From the NCBI RefSeq assembly GCF_030316845.1, contig NZ_JASZYS010000010.1, positions 209,375 through 273,374 of the forward strand: a stretch of DNA of 64,000 bases, written 5' to 3'. Below are positions 28,013-36,644 of this stretch, piece after piece. How positions within the stretch are numbered: the stretch's first letter is position 1; each line of letters begins with the position of its first letter. Source of the stretch: Variovorax davisae. Lineage in GTDB: Bacteria; Pseudomonadota; Gammaproteobacteria; Burkholderiales; Burkholderiaceae_C. A program made the translations under genes and the position numbers. The notes under the pieces were generated by a model. It was not told the origin of the DNA. It made no database searches and worked only from the letters and a program-made list of their open reading frames with translations.

Positions 28013-28945
28013 TCAGTCGGCCTGCGCCATCGCCTCGCGCACCGCGGTTCGCAAACGGGCGAAGCTCTGCGCCAGGTCCTGCCCGCCGGTGTCGACGCTG
28101 AGGTCGGCCTTCGAATAGAACGCGGCCCGCCCGCTCAGGATGCGCCGCAGGTCGTCCATGGCTTCCTTGCTGGCCGCCATCGGGCGGGTGTCGCCCTGGG
28201 CCGCCACCCGGCCCATGTGCTCCTCGGGCGCGGCCTGCAGCCAGACCGTGGTGCAGTGCGCCAGCAGCTGGTTGAAGGTGGCCGGGTCGGAGACGATGCC
28301 GCCGGGCGTGGCGATCACCACCTCGCCGTAGATCTGCACGGTTTCCTCGAGCGCGCGGCGCTCGTAGCGGCGGTAGGCGTTGGTGCCGTAGAGGTCGTGG
28401 ATCTCGCGCACGCTGCAGCCGGCGATCTTCTCGATCTCGCGGCTCAGCTCGATGAAGGGCATGTCCAGGTCGTCGGCCAGCATCTGGCCGAGCGTGGACT
28501 TGCCGGCGCCGCGCAGCCCGATCAGCGCGATGCGCCGGTGCCGCGCCGGGTCGCCGGCCGCGGTGCCGAGCAGTTCGCCGAGCGCGATCCGGGCCCGCCG
28601 CAGGTCGGCCTCGCTGCGGTCCTCGAGCAGTTCGCGGATCAGCAGCCACTCGGGCGAAATGGTCGTGACGTCGCCGACCAGCTCGGCCAGCGAGCACTGC
28701 AACGCGCTCGCGACCTGCTGCAGCACCAGGATCGAGGCGTTGCCGATCCCGTATTCGAGGTTCGCCAGGTGGCGCTCCGAGACGTCGGCCGCCAGCGCCA
28801 CCGCCTTGCGCGTGAGGCCGCGGCGCGCACGCAGGTTGCGCACGCGCTCGCCGAGCGCCGCCAGCAGGGGGTTCTTGGCTTCCTCGGCCGGCGCCGGGAC
28901 TTCGGGAGAGGCGGACAGCACCGCCTCCTCAGCTCGCTGGTTCAT
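28013..28945 (-). CDS. boxR: BoxR-type regulator: XRE helix-turn-helix fused to shikimate-kinase-like domain
   Basis: This 310-residue regulator has an HTH_3 DNA-binding domain (about 34-90, RKAVALAADVSERHLANLEY) and a C-terminal shikimate-kinase-like domain with a P-loop (GLRGAGKST, 143-151). This fusion is diagnostic of the BzdR/BoxR family, in which the kinase-like domain senses benzoyl-CoA and relieves repression of box genes. It sits between the divergent halves of the box cluster, 129 bp upstream of boxC. It probably regulates itself, since an ACATGCAT motif like that in the boxC operator overlaps its own -10 element. Confidence 0.94.
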   Translation of the reverse strand: MNQRAEEAVLSASPEVPAPAEEAKNPLLAALGERVRNLRARRGLTRKAVALAADVSERHLANLEYGIGNASILVLQQVASALQCSLAELVGDVTTISPEWLLIRELLEDRSEADLRRARIALGELLGTAAGDPARHRRIALIGLRGAGKSTLGQMLADDLDMPFIELSREIEKIAGCSVREIHDLYGTNAYRRYERRALEETVQIYGEVVIATPGGIVSDPATFNQLLAHCTTVWLQAAPEEHMGRVAAQGDTRPMAASKEAMDDLRRILSGRAAFYSKADLSVDTGGQDLAQSFARLRTAVREAMAQAD

Positions 28946-28993
28946 GACTCGCTTTCGCTCTGCCGGCGCTTCGGCTTCAGGGTTAACACCAGT

Positions 28994-29005
28994 ACATGCA
29001 TTATA
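28994..29005 (-). promoter_or_regulatory. boxR -10 element with overlapping ACATGCAT box
   Basis: On the minus strand, a perfect TATAAT occupies 29005-29000, about 55 bp upstream of boxR. The palindromic ACATGCAT (28994-29001) overlaps it and is identical to the core of the boxC operator (27946-27953), which suggests autoregulation by BoxR. A -35 hexamer is poor (CCGACT at 17 bp). Confidence 0.55.
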
Positions 29006-29009
29006 TTGC

Positions 29010-29038
29010 TTGACACCTCAGGAGTCGGTGCTTATGGT
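29010..29038 (+). promoter_or_regulatory. Promoter of the plus-strand box operon
   Basis: TTGACA (29010-29015, full consensus) and TATGGT (29033-29038) are separated by 17 bp and lie about 65 bp upstream of the DUF4863 gene. The -35 is only 5 bp from the boxR -10 element, so the divergent promoters overlap. TGCA tetramers at 28997 and 29058 bracket it. Confidence 0.65.
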
Positions 29039-29105
29039 TCGCTCACAGGCAAGATACTGCACGCAGGCAATTGCCGCAAGTTCAACCCCACGCATGAACA
29101 CGCCC

Positions 29106-29570
29106 ATGTCCAAAGACAGCTTCCACCAACTCGTTGCGGACCTCACCGGCCAGATCGCCGGCCGCCCGCTCGACCAGGATCTCGACCAGTGGCTCAACAG
29201 CCAGCACGGCGCCGGCAGCCCCAGCTTCGAAAAGCTCCGGCAGGCCTGCATCGACGGCGTCGCCGAAGGCTGGCTGTGCGAGCGCGAAGGCGGCGGCATC
29301 CGCTACGGGCGGGTCTTCAAGGCCGAGGATGCACTGAGCCGATTCTCGGTCGACGTGGTCGACATGCGCGACCTCGCCGGGCCGCACCACACGCATCCCA
29401 ACGGCGAGATCGATTTGATCATGCCGCTCGAGGGCGACGCGACCTTCGACGGTCGGCCGGCCGGCTGGTGCGTCTACCCGCCCGGCAGCGCCCATCACCC
29501 GACCGTCGCCCAGGGACGCGCGCTGGTCCTCTATCTGCTGCCCGAAGGGCAGATCAGCTTCACGAAATGA
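29106..29570 (+). CDS. DUF4863-family protein of the box cluster
   Basis: This 154-residue protein has an N-terminal helical half and a C-terminal cupin-like half with a histidine-rich stretch (DLAGPHHTHPNGEIDLIMPL) and GWCVYPPGSAHHP. Genes of this type recur in box clusters of Burkholderiales, and its exact role is not established. The metal-binding look of the cupin half suggests an enzyme or small-molecule sensor. Start ATG 29106 agrees with the usual MSK-type N-terminus; ATG 29094 would add four residues. No ribosome-binding site is evident. Its stop overlaps the boxD start (ATGA). Confidence 0.85.
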   Translation: MSKDSFHQLVADLTGQIAGRPLDQDLDQWLNSQHGAGSPSFEKLRQACIDGVAEGWLCEREGGGIRYGRVFKAEDALSRFSVDVVDMRDLAGPHHTHPNGEIDLIMPLEGDATFDGRPAGWCVYPPGSAHHPTVAQGRALVLYLLPEGQISFTK

Positions 29571-31120
29571 CCGAACTCCTCCCCAACCACGTCGCCGGCC
29601 GCTGGCAGGCCGGCAGCGGCGCCGGCACGGCGCTCTTCGATCCGGTGCTCGGCACTGAACTGGCGCGGGTCGACGCCACCGGGCTCGACCTGCCCGCCGC
29701 CTTCCGCTTCGCCCGCGACAGCGGCGGGGCCGCGCTGCGCGCCCTGACCTACCGCGAACGCGCCGGCCTGCTGGCCGCGATCGTCAAGGTGCTGCAGGCC
29801 AACCGCGACAGCTACTACGAGATCGCCACCGCCAACTCGGGCACGGTGAAGAACGATTCGGCGGTCGACATCGACGGCGCGATCTTCACGCTCGGCCAGT
29901 ACGCCAAGTGGGGCGATGCGCTCGGCGACGTGCGCGCGCTGCGCGACGGCGATGCCGCCAGGCTCGGCAAGGAGCCGGTCTTCCTGTCGCAGCACCTGCA
30001 GGTGCCGACGCGCGGCGTGGCGCTGTTCATCAACGCCTTCAACTTCCCCTCCTGGGGCCTCTGGGAGAAGGCCGCCCCGGCGCTGCTGTCGGGCGTGCCG
30101 GTGATCGTCAAGCCCGCCACCTCGACCGCCTGGCTCACGCAGCGCATGGTGCGCGACGTGGTCGAGGCCGGCGTGCTGCCGGCCGGCGCCCTGTCGGTGA
30201 TCTGCGGCAGCTCGGCCGGCCTGATGGACCAGCTCCAGCCCTTCGACGTGGTGTCCTTCACCGGCTCGGCCGAAACCGGCGCCGTGATCCGCTCGCACCC
30301 GGCCGTGGCCCAGCGCTCGGCGCGCGTCAACATCGAGGCCGACAGCCTCAACTCGGCGCTGCTGCTGCCCGACGCCGCGCCCGGCAGCGAGGCCTTCAAC
30401 CTGCTGGTGCGCGAAGTGGTGCGCGAGATGACCGTGAAGTCGGGCCAGAAGTGCACCGCGATCCGTCGCATCCTGGTGCCCGCCGCGGTCTACGACGCGG
30501 CCGCCGAAGCCATCGGCGCCAAGCTGGCGGGCGTCACGGTCGGCAATCCGCGCAACGAGAGCGTGCGCATGGGCGCGCTGGTGAGCCGGGCCCAGCTGGC
30601 CGCGGTGCGCGAGGGGCTGGCAGCGCTCAAGACCCAGGCCGCCGTGCTGCACGACGGCAGCGGCAAGGCCTTGGTCGACGCCGACCCGGCCGTCGCAGCC
30701 TGCATCGGCCCGGTGCTGCTCGGCGCACGCGATGCCGACGCGGCCGGTCGCGTGCACGACATCGAGGTCTTCGGCCCGGTCGCCACGCTGCTGCCCTACC
30801 GCGATCTCGACCATGCGGTGGCGCTCGCCCAGCGCGGCCAGGGCTCGCTCGTGACCTCGTTGTACGGCGCCGACGATGCCGCGCTCGGCCAGGCGGCGGT
30901 GCAGCTGGCCGCCAGCCACGGCCGCGTGCACGTGATCTCGCCCGAGGTGGCGCAGGCCCAGACCGGCCACGGCAACGTGATGCCGATGTCGATGCACGGC
31001 GGCCCGGGCCGCGCCGGCGGCGGCGCCGAGCTCGGCGGCCTGCGGGCGCTGGACTTCTATCACCGCAAGAGCGCGGTGCAGGCCAGCCCCGCGGTGCTGG
31101 CGCAGCTCGGCATCCAGTAG
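29567..31120 (+). CDS. boxD: 3,4-dehydroadipyl-CoA semialdehyde dehydrogenase
   Basis: This 517-residue aldehyde dehydrogenase oxidises the semialdehyde released by BoxC to 3,4-dehydroadipyl-CoA. Family features are FNFPSWGLWEKAAPALLSG, VSFTGSAETG, the general-base Glu in NIEADSLN and the catalytic Cys in SGQKCTAIRR. The length and the missing EELFGP-type motif, replaced by HDIEVFGPVATLLPY, fit the PaaZ/BoxD branch. It is called BoxZ in some strains. It is translationally coupled to the DUF4863 gene by a 4-bp overlap. Confidence 0.93.
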   Translation: MTELLPNHVAGRWQAGSGAGTALFDPVLGTELARVDATGLDLPAAFRFARDSGGAALRALTYRERAGLLAAIVKVLQANRDSYYEIATANSGTVKNDSAVDIDGAIFTLGQYAKWGDALGDVRALRDGDAARLGKEPVFLSQHLQVPTRGVALFINAFNFPSWGLWEKAAPALLSGVPVIVKPATSTAWLTQRMVRDVVEAGVLPAGALSVICGSSAGLMDQLQPFDVVSFTGSAETGAVIRSHPAVAQRSARVNIEADSLNSALLLPDAAPGSEAFNLLVREVVREMTVKSGQKCTAIRRILVPAAVYDAAAEAIGAKLAGVTVGNPRNESVRMGALVSRAQLAAVREGLAALKTQAAVLHDGSGKALVDADPAVAACIGPVLLGARDADAAGRVHDIEVFGPVATLLPYRDLDHAVALAQRGQGSLVTSLYGADDAALGQAAVQLAASHGRVHVISPEVAQAQTGHGNVMPMSMHGGPGRAGGGAELGGLRALDFYHRKSAVQASPAVLAQLGIQ

Positions 31121-31156
31121 GCCGAAGCAAGACGAGACGATCCGAGGAGACGCACG

Positions 31157-32707
31157 ATGACCCTGCCCGACACCTTCAACTTCGCCGAGCACCTGTTCGC
31201 GCTGAACCGCGGCCGCGCCACCAAGGCGGCCTACATCGACGACCGCGGCGCGCTCGGCTACGGCCAGCTCGAGGACCGCGCGCGCCGGCTGGCCACCGCC
31301 CTCCTCGCCAGCGGCATCCGCCGCGAGGACCGCGTGCTGCTGCTGATGCTCGACGGCAGCGACTGGCCGGTCAGCTTCCTGGGCAGCCTCTATGCGGGCG
31401 TGGTGCCGGTGGCGGTCAACACGCTGCTCACGGCCGACGACTACGCCTACATGCTGGCCCACAGCGGCGCCACCGCGGCGCTGGTGTCGGGCGCGCTGCT
31501 GCCGGTGCTGCAGGAGGCGATCGAAAAGGGCGCCCACCCGCTTCGCGCGCTGTTCGTGTCGCAGCCGACGGGCGCCCTGCCCGACGGTGCGCAGAACTTC
31601 GACTCGGCCATCGCGGCCAGCGAGCCGCTCGCGGCGCCGGCCGCCACCACGCCGCAGGACCATGCCTTCTGGCTCTATTCCTCGGGCTCCACCGGCAAGC
31701 CCAAGGGCACGGTCCACACCCACGGCAACCCCTGGTGGACCGCCGAGCTGTACGGCAAGCCGGTGCTGGGCCTGGCCGAGGACGACGTCTGCTTCTCGGC
31801 CGCCAAGATGTACTTCGCCTACGGCCTGGGCAACGCGCTGACCTTCCCGCTGTCGGTCGGCGCCACGGTGCTGCTGATGGCCGAGCGGCCGACGCCCGAT
31901 GCCACCTTCAAGCGCTGGACGGGTGCGCACAAGCCAACCGTCTTCTTCGGTGCCCCCACCGGCTTCGCCGGCATGCTGGCCTCGCCCCATCTGCCGGCGC
32001 GCGAGGCGGTCGCGCTGCGCATGTGCTCCTCGGCCGGCGAAGCCCTGCCGGGCGAGATCGCCCAGCGCTTCAAGGCCCACTTCGGCTGCGAGATCGTCGA
32101 CGGGATCGGTTCGACCGAGATGCTGCACATCTTCATCTCCAACCGGCCCGGCGACATCCGCTACGGAACCACCGGCCGCCCGGTCGAGGGCTACGAGATC
32201 GCGCTGCGCGGCGAGGACGGCCAGCCGGTCGCGGACGGCGAAGTCGGCGACCTCTACATCAAGGGCCCGAGCACGGCCACCATGTACTGGGGCAACCCGG
32301 AGAAAAGCGCCGAGACCTTCCGAGACGGCTGGACCAAGAGCGGCGACAAGTACTCGCGCGACGCCGACGGCTACTACACCTACGCCGGCCGCAGCGACGA
32401 CATGCTCAAGGTGAGCGGCATCTACGTCTCGCCCTTCGAGGTCGAGGCCACGCTGATGCAGCACCCGGCGGTGCTCGAGGCCGCGGTGATCGGCAAGGAA
32501 GACGCCGACGGCCTGACCAAGACCAAGGCCTACGTGGTGTGCAAGGACGGCCAGTCGGTCGGCGAGGACGCGCTCAAGGCCTTCGTCAAGGAGCGCCTGG
32601 CGCCCTACAAGTACCCGCGCTTCATCGAGTTCGTGGACGAACTGCCGAAGACCGCCACGGGCAAGATCCAGCGCTTCCGCCTGCGCGAACGGGAACAGCA
32701 AAAGTGA
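31157..32707 (+). CDS. bclA: Benzoate-CoA ligase
   Basis: This 516-residue ANL enzyme starts the pathway by converting benzoate, ATP and CoA to benzoyl-CoA. Motifs are the AMP loop FWLYSSGSTGKPKGTVHTH, DGIGSTEMLHIFISN, the hinge region YTYAGRSDDMLKVSG and the catalytic Lys in TATGKIQRFRLRE. The sequence AAKMYFAYGLGNALTFPL is characteristic of benzoate-CoA ligases. GAGGAG precedes the ATG. The stop overlaps the next start (GTGA). Confidence 0.95.
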   Translation: MTLPDTFNFAEHLFALNRGRATKAAYIDDRGALGYGQLEDRARRLATALLASGIRREDRVLLLMLDGSDWPVSFLGSLYAGVVPVAVNTLLTADDYAYMLAHSGATAALVSGALLPVLQEAIEKGAHPLRALFVSQPTGALPDGAQNFDSAIAASEPLAAPAATTPQDHAFWLYSSGSTGKPKGTVHTHGNPWWTAELYGKPVLGLAEDDVCFSAAKMYFAYGLGNALTFPLSVGATVLLMAERPTPDATFKRWTGAHKPTVFFGAPTGFAGMLASPHLPAREAVALRMCSSAGEALPGEIAQRFKAHFGCEIVDGIGSTEMLHIFISNRPGDIRYGTTGRPVEGYEIALRGEDGQPVADGEVGDLYIKGPSTATMYWGNPEKSAETFRDGWTKSGDKYSRDADGYYTYAGRSDDMLKVSGIYVSPFEVEATLMQHPAVLEAAVIGKEDADGLTKTKAYVVCKDGQSVGEDALKAFVKERLAPYKYPRFIEFVDELPKTATGKIQRFRLREREQQK

Positions 32708-33504
32708 CGCCCGACTCCGAATTTGCCGCCATCCGCTGGCGGGGGAAAGAGGTGCGCGTCGAATACCAGCGCATCGCACCCGAGCGCAGCGAGGCCCCGC
32801 TGCTGGTCTTCCTGCACGAAGGCCTGGGCTCGATCTCGATGTGGAAGGATTTCCCCGAGCGCCTGTGCACCGCCGGCGGCTTCCGCGGCCTGGTGTTCTC
32901 GCGCCCCGGCTACGGCCGCTCGACGCCGCGCGATGCCGACGAGACCTGGGACGTCGACTTCATGCACCGCCAGGCGCACGAGGTGCTGCCGGCCTTCTTC
33001 GAGGCCATCGGCCTCGAGGAAAAGCCCTGGCTGTTCGGCCACAGCGACGGCGGCTCGATCGCGCTGCTGTACGCGGCGCGCTTCCCCGACCGCGTGGCCG
33101 GGCTGGTGGTCATGGCGCCGCACATCCTGGTCGAGGACGTGACGGTCGCCAACATCGAGCTGGCGCGCCAGGCCTACCTGGAGACCGACCTGCGGCAGAA
33201 GCTCGGGCGCTACCACGACGACGTCGACTCCGCCTTCTGGGGCTGGAACCGGATCTGGCTGCACCCGCCCTTCAGGCTATGGAACATCGAGCCCGAGCTC
33301 GACGCCATCCGCTGCCCGGTGCTGGCGATCCAGGGCGTCGACGACGAGTACGGCACCCTGCGCCAGATCCGCGGCATCGCCGAGCGCGTGCCCCAGACCC
33401 GGCTGCTGGAGATTCCCGACTGCGGGCATTCCCCGCATCGCGATCAGCCCGAAACGGCGATAGTGGCGACCGCTTCATTTGTCAAGGCAGAAAACTCCCC
33501 CTGA
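32704..33504 (+). CDS. Alpha/beta hydrolase of the box cluster
   Basis: This 266-residue alpha/beta-fold hydrolase has nucleophile Ser in GHSDGGS, the acid in QGVDDEYG and His in DCGHSPHRD. It begins with GTG overlapping the bclA stop. Members occur in box operons and may hydrolyse stalled CoA esters or an enol lactone, but the natural substrate is not established. It ends the plus-strand catabolic unit; the following Liv-type importer has its own promoter. Confidence 0.88.
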   Translation: MTPDSEFAAIRWRGKEVRVEYQRIAPERSEAPLLVFLHEGLGSISMWKDFPERLCTAGGFRGLVFSRPGYGRSTPRDADETWDVDFMHRQAHEVLPAFFEAIGLEEKPWLFGHSDGGSIALLYAARFPDRVAGLVVMAPHILVEDVTVANIELARQAYLETDLRQKLGRYHDDVDSAFWGWNRIWLHPPFRLWNIEPELDAIRCPVLAIQGVDDEYGTLRQIRGIAERVPQTRLLEIPDCGHSPHRDQPETAIVATASFVKAENSP

Positions 33505-33555
33505 AGACCCGCCCGCCCGCGCGAGCGGAACGGTGTCCCTGGGGGAAACTCTTAC

Positions 33556-33584
33556 TTGAGTCATGAATAGTTTAGCTGTAAAGT
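33556..33584 (+). promoter_or_regulatory. Promoter of the Liv-type importer operon
   Basis: TTGAGT (33556-33561) and TAAAGT (33579-33584) are 17 bp apart in a locally AT-rich patch, 28 bp upstream of the receptor gene. No TGCA or ACATGCAT box lies here, so direct BoxR control is not suggested. Confidence 0.6.
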
Positions 33585-33612
33585 AATTTCAATCAACCGA
33601 AGGAGACAGTTC

Positions 33613-34779
33613 ATGAGCCACCGCATCGCTCGCACCACCCTCACCGCCCTGGCGCTCGCATGTGTCGCCACGCTCGGGCACGCCCAGCAGGGCAAGCTGA
33701 AGGTGGGCCTGATGCTGCCTTTCAGCGGCACCTACGCCGCGCTCGGCGTCGCGATCGAGAACGGCTTCCGGCTGCGCCTGGAGGAGCAGGGCGGCAAGTT
33801 CGCCGGCCGCGAGATCGAATTCGTCAAGGTCGACGACGAGTCGGACCCGGCCAAGGCCACCGACAACGTCAACAAGCTGATCAAGCGCGACAACGTCGAC
33901 GTCATCATCGGCACGGTGCATTCGGGCGTGGCGATGGCGATGGCCAAGGCGGCCAAGGAAAGCGGCACCGTGCTGATCGTGCCGAACGCCGGCGCCGACG
34001 CGGTCACCGGCCCGATGTGCGCCCAGAACATCTTCCGCAGCTCGTTCTCGAACTGGCAGCCGGCCTACGCGATGGGCGAGGTCTCCGGCAAGCAGGGCAA
34101 GAAGAAGGCGATGACCATCACCTGGAAGTACGCGGCCGGCGACGAATCGGTGGCCGGCTTCAAGGAAGGCTTCGAGAAGGCCGGCGGCAAGGTCGACAAG
34201 CAGCTCACGGTGCCGTTCCCGAACGTCGAGTTCCAGGCTCTCTTGACCGAGATCGCGGCGGCCAAGCCCGACGTGGTGTATGCCTTCTTCGCCGGCGGCG
34301 GCGCGGTCAAGTTCGTCAAGGACTATGCGGCGGCCGGCCTCAACAAGACCATCCCGCTGGTCGGCCCCGGCTTCCTGACCGACGGCACGCTCGAAGCGCA
34401 GGGCGATGCTGCCCAAGGCATGCAGACCACGCTGCACTACGCCGACGGCCTGAACACGCCGCGCGACACGGCCTTCCGCACCGCCTACGCCAAGAGCTTC
34501 AAGCTGCAGCCCGATGTGTACGCGGTGCAGGGCTATGACGCGGCGCAGATCCTCGGCATCGGCCTCGCGGCCGTGAAGGGCGACATCTCGAAGAAGGCCG
34601 AGTTCGCCGCCGCGGTCGAGAAGGCCAAGATCGACAGCCCGCGCGGCACGTTCACCATGAACAAGGCGCACAACCCGGTGCAGGACGTCTACCTGCGCAA
34701 GGTCGAGGGCAACGAGAACAAGCTGGTGAACATCGCCGTCAAGAACCTCGCCGACCCCGCGCGCGGCTGCAAGCTGTAA
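33613..34779 (+). CDS. Branched-chain-type ABC substrate-binding protein
   Basis: This 388-residue periplasmic receptor of the LivJ/peripla_BP_6 type has a signal peptide cleaved near GHA24. The mature protein begins QQGKLKVGLMLPFSGTYAALG, and the ligand region includes VDVIIGTVHSGVAMAMAKAA and KYAAGDESVAGFKEGF. Related receptors beside aromatic-degradation genes bind benzoate or other aromatic acids and not leucine. Directly downstream of bclA and its hydrolase, it is the best candidate for benzoate uptake. AGGAG precedes the ATG. Confidence 0.9.
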   Translation: MSHRIARTTLTALALACVATLGHAQQGKLKVGLMLPFSGTYAALGVAIENGFRLRLEEQGGKFAGREIEFVKVDDESDPAKATDNVNKLIKRDNVDVIIGTVHSGVAMAMAKAAKESGTVLIVPNAGADAVTGPMCAQNIFRSSFSNWQPAYAMGEVSGKQGKKKAMTITWKYAAGDESVAGFKEGFEKAGGKVDKQLTVPFPNVEFQALLTEIAAAKPDVVYAFFAGGGAVKFVKDYAAAGLNKTIPLVGPGFLTDGTLEAQGDAAQGMQTTLHYADGLNTPRDTAFRTAYAKSFKLQPDVYAVQGYDAAQILGIGLAAVKGDISKKAEFAAAVEKAKIDSPRGTFTMNKAHNPVQDVYLRKVEGNENKLVNIAVKNLADPARGCKL

Positions 34780-34798
34780 TCGAGAGCGAAGACACTGC

Positions 34799-35671
34799 AT
34801 GGACTTCGGTACCTTTCTCGTTCAGTGCCTGAACTCCGTGCAGTACGGACTGCTGCTGTTCCTGGTCGCTTCCGGCCTGACGCTGATCTTCGGCATCATG
34901 GGCGTCATCAACCTGGCGCACGGCAGCTTCTACATGCTCGGGGCCTACATGGCCTTCGCGCTGTCGCCGCTGTTCGGTGACCAGTTCATCGTGATGCTGG
35001 CGGCCGGCGTGGTGCTGGCCGCCGTGTTCGGCTACCTGCTCGAGTGGGCGTTCTTCAGCTACCTCTACCAGCGCGACCACCTGCAGCAGGTGCTCATGAC
35101 CTACGGGCTGATCCTGGTGTTCGAGGAGCTGCGCTCGATCCTGGTCGGCAACGACGTCCACGGCGTCAAGGCGCCGCCCTGGCTCGAGGGCAGCTTCGCG
35201 CTCGGCGACCTGATGAGCTACCCCTGGTACCGGCTGTTCGCCTCGGCCGCCTGCGTGGTGCTGGCGGTCGGGCTCTACTACGTGGTCAACCGCACGCGCC
35301 TGGGCATGATGATCCGCGCCGGCGCCAGCAACCGCGACATGGTGCGCGGGCTGGGCATCGACATCCGCCGGCTCTACCGCATCGTGTTCGCGGCCGGCGT
35401 CGCGCTCGCCGCGCTGGCCGGCATGATCGCGGCGCCGATGTCGTCGGTCTACCCGGGCATGGGCGCCAGCGTCCTGATCATCTGTTTCGTGGTGGTGGTG
35501 ATCGGCGGCATCGGCTCGATCACCGGCGCCCTGGTGGCCTCGCTGCTGGTCGGCTTCGTCGACACCTTCGGCAAGGTCTTCTTCGCCGAGCTGAGCGGCA
35601 TGGGCGTCTACGTGCTGATGGCGATCGTTCTGATATGGCGCCCGGAAGGCCTGATGGGGCGCAAGGTCTGA
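34799..35671 (+). CDS. livH: Branched-chain-type ABC permease LivH
   Basis: This 290-residue inner-membrane permease has about eight hydrophobic spans. It has the LivH features IMGVINLAHGSFYMLGAYMAF near residue 35 and GMIAAPMSSVYPGMG with GGIGSITGALVASLLVGF toward the C-terminus. It forms the channel with LivM. It lies 19 bp after the receptor gene and 1 bp before livM, within one operon. Confidence 0.92.
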   Translation: MDFGTFLVQCLNSVQYGLLLFLVASGLTLIFGIMGVINLAHGSFYMLGAYMAFALSPLFGDQFIVMLAAGVVLAAVFGYLLEWAFFSYLYQRDHLQQVLMTYGLILVFEELRSILVGNDVHGVKAPPWLEGSFALGDLMSYPWYRLFASAACVVLAVGLYYVVNRTRLGMMIRAGASNRDMVRGLGIDIRRLYRIVFAAGVALAALAGMIAAPMSSVYPGMGASVLIICFVVVVIGGIGSITGALVASLLVGFVDTFGKVFFAELSGMGVYVLMAIVLIWRPEGLMGRKV

Positions 35672-35672
35672 C

Positions 35673-36644
35673 ATGCAACGCCTCTCCCATTCCATCCCCC
35701 TCTTGTGCGCCATCGTGCTGGCGGTGTTCGGCCCCATGCTGAGCCCCTACCTGTCCGACCTGGTGGTCAAGGTGATGATCCTGTCGATCTTCGCTTTGAG
35801 CCTCGAACTGCTGGTCGGCATGACCGGCCTCGTGAGCCTGGGCCACGCGGCCTTCTACGGCATCGGCGCCTACGCGACGGTGCTCGGCTCGGGCAAGGAC
35901 GGCGGCTCGATCGCACTGCTGCTGCCCCTGGCCATGGGCTCGGCCGCGGCCTATGCGCTGGCGGTCGGGGCGCTGAGCCTGCGCACCCGCGGCGTCTACT
36001 TCATCATGGTCACGCTGGCGTTCGCGCAGATGGCCTTCTTCGTCTTCCACGACACCGCCCTGGGCGGCGGCAGCGACGGCATCTACATGTACATCCGCCC
36101 GACCCTCGGCGCCCTCGACATGGAAAACCGCTACACGCAGTTCTACGTCGTGCTGGCCGCGCTGGTGCTGACCTACGGCCTGCTGGCGCTGATCCGGCGC
36201 TCGCGCTTCGGTGCCGCGCTGGCCGGCATCCGGGTCAACGAGCAGCGCATGCGCGCGGCCGGCTTCGCGGTCTACGGCTACAAGCTCGCGGCCTTCGTGA
36301 TCGCCGGCGCGCTGGCCGGGCTCGCGGGCTTCCTGCTGGCGTCGCGCGACGGCGTCGTCAACCCCGAACTGCTGGCCTGGCACAACTCGGGCGAGGTGCT
36401 GCTGATGATCATCCTGGGCGGCCTCGGCCACCTGCGCGGCGCGGTGATCGGCGCGGTCGCCTTCACGCTGCTGAAAGAGCTGCTCTCCACCCATGCGCTG
36501 GTCGGGCCGCTGGCCGACCACTGGCAGCTCACGCTGGGGCTGGCGATCATCGCCTTCGTGGCGCTGCTGCCCAAGGGGATCATCGGCATCGCGGCGCGCC
36601 TGTCGCCCGCGGCGGCCAAGCCGCCGAAGGGAGCTGCCGCATGA
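35673..36644 (+). CDS. livM: Branched-chain-type ABC permease LivM
   Basis: This 323-residue permease has about nine hydrophobic spans and the LivM motifs MTGLVSLGHAAFYGIGAYA, TRGVYFIMVTLAFAQM and GFLLASRDGVVNPELLAWHN. It pairs with LivH. The C-terminal tail (PAAAKPPKGAAA) is Ala/Pro-rich and variable. The livG start overlaps its stop by 4 bp. Confidence 0.92.
   Translation: MQRLSHSIPLLCAIVLAVFGPMLSPYLSDLVVKVMILSIFALSLELLVGMTGLVSLGHAAFYGIGAYATVLGSGKDGGSIALLLPLAMGSAAAYALAVGALSLRTRGVYFIMVTLAFAQMAFFVFHDTALGGGSDGIYMYIRPTLGALDMENRYTQFYVVLAALVLTYGLLALIRRSRFGAALAGIRVNEQRMRAAGFAVYGYKLAAFVIAGALAGLAGFLLASRDGVVNPELLAWHNSGEVLLMIILGGLGHLRGAVIGAVAFTLLKELLSTHALVGPLADHWQLTLGLAIIAFVALLPKGIIGIAARLSPAAAKPPKGAAA

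Noticed and set aside
29531..32779. Minus-strand frame of 1082 codons opposite boxD and bclA
   Set aside because: Shadow of two motif-complete enzymes. It has no recognisable domain and crosses gene boundaries.
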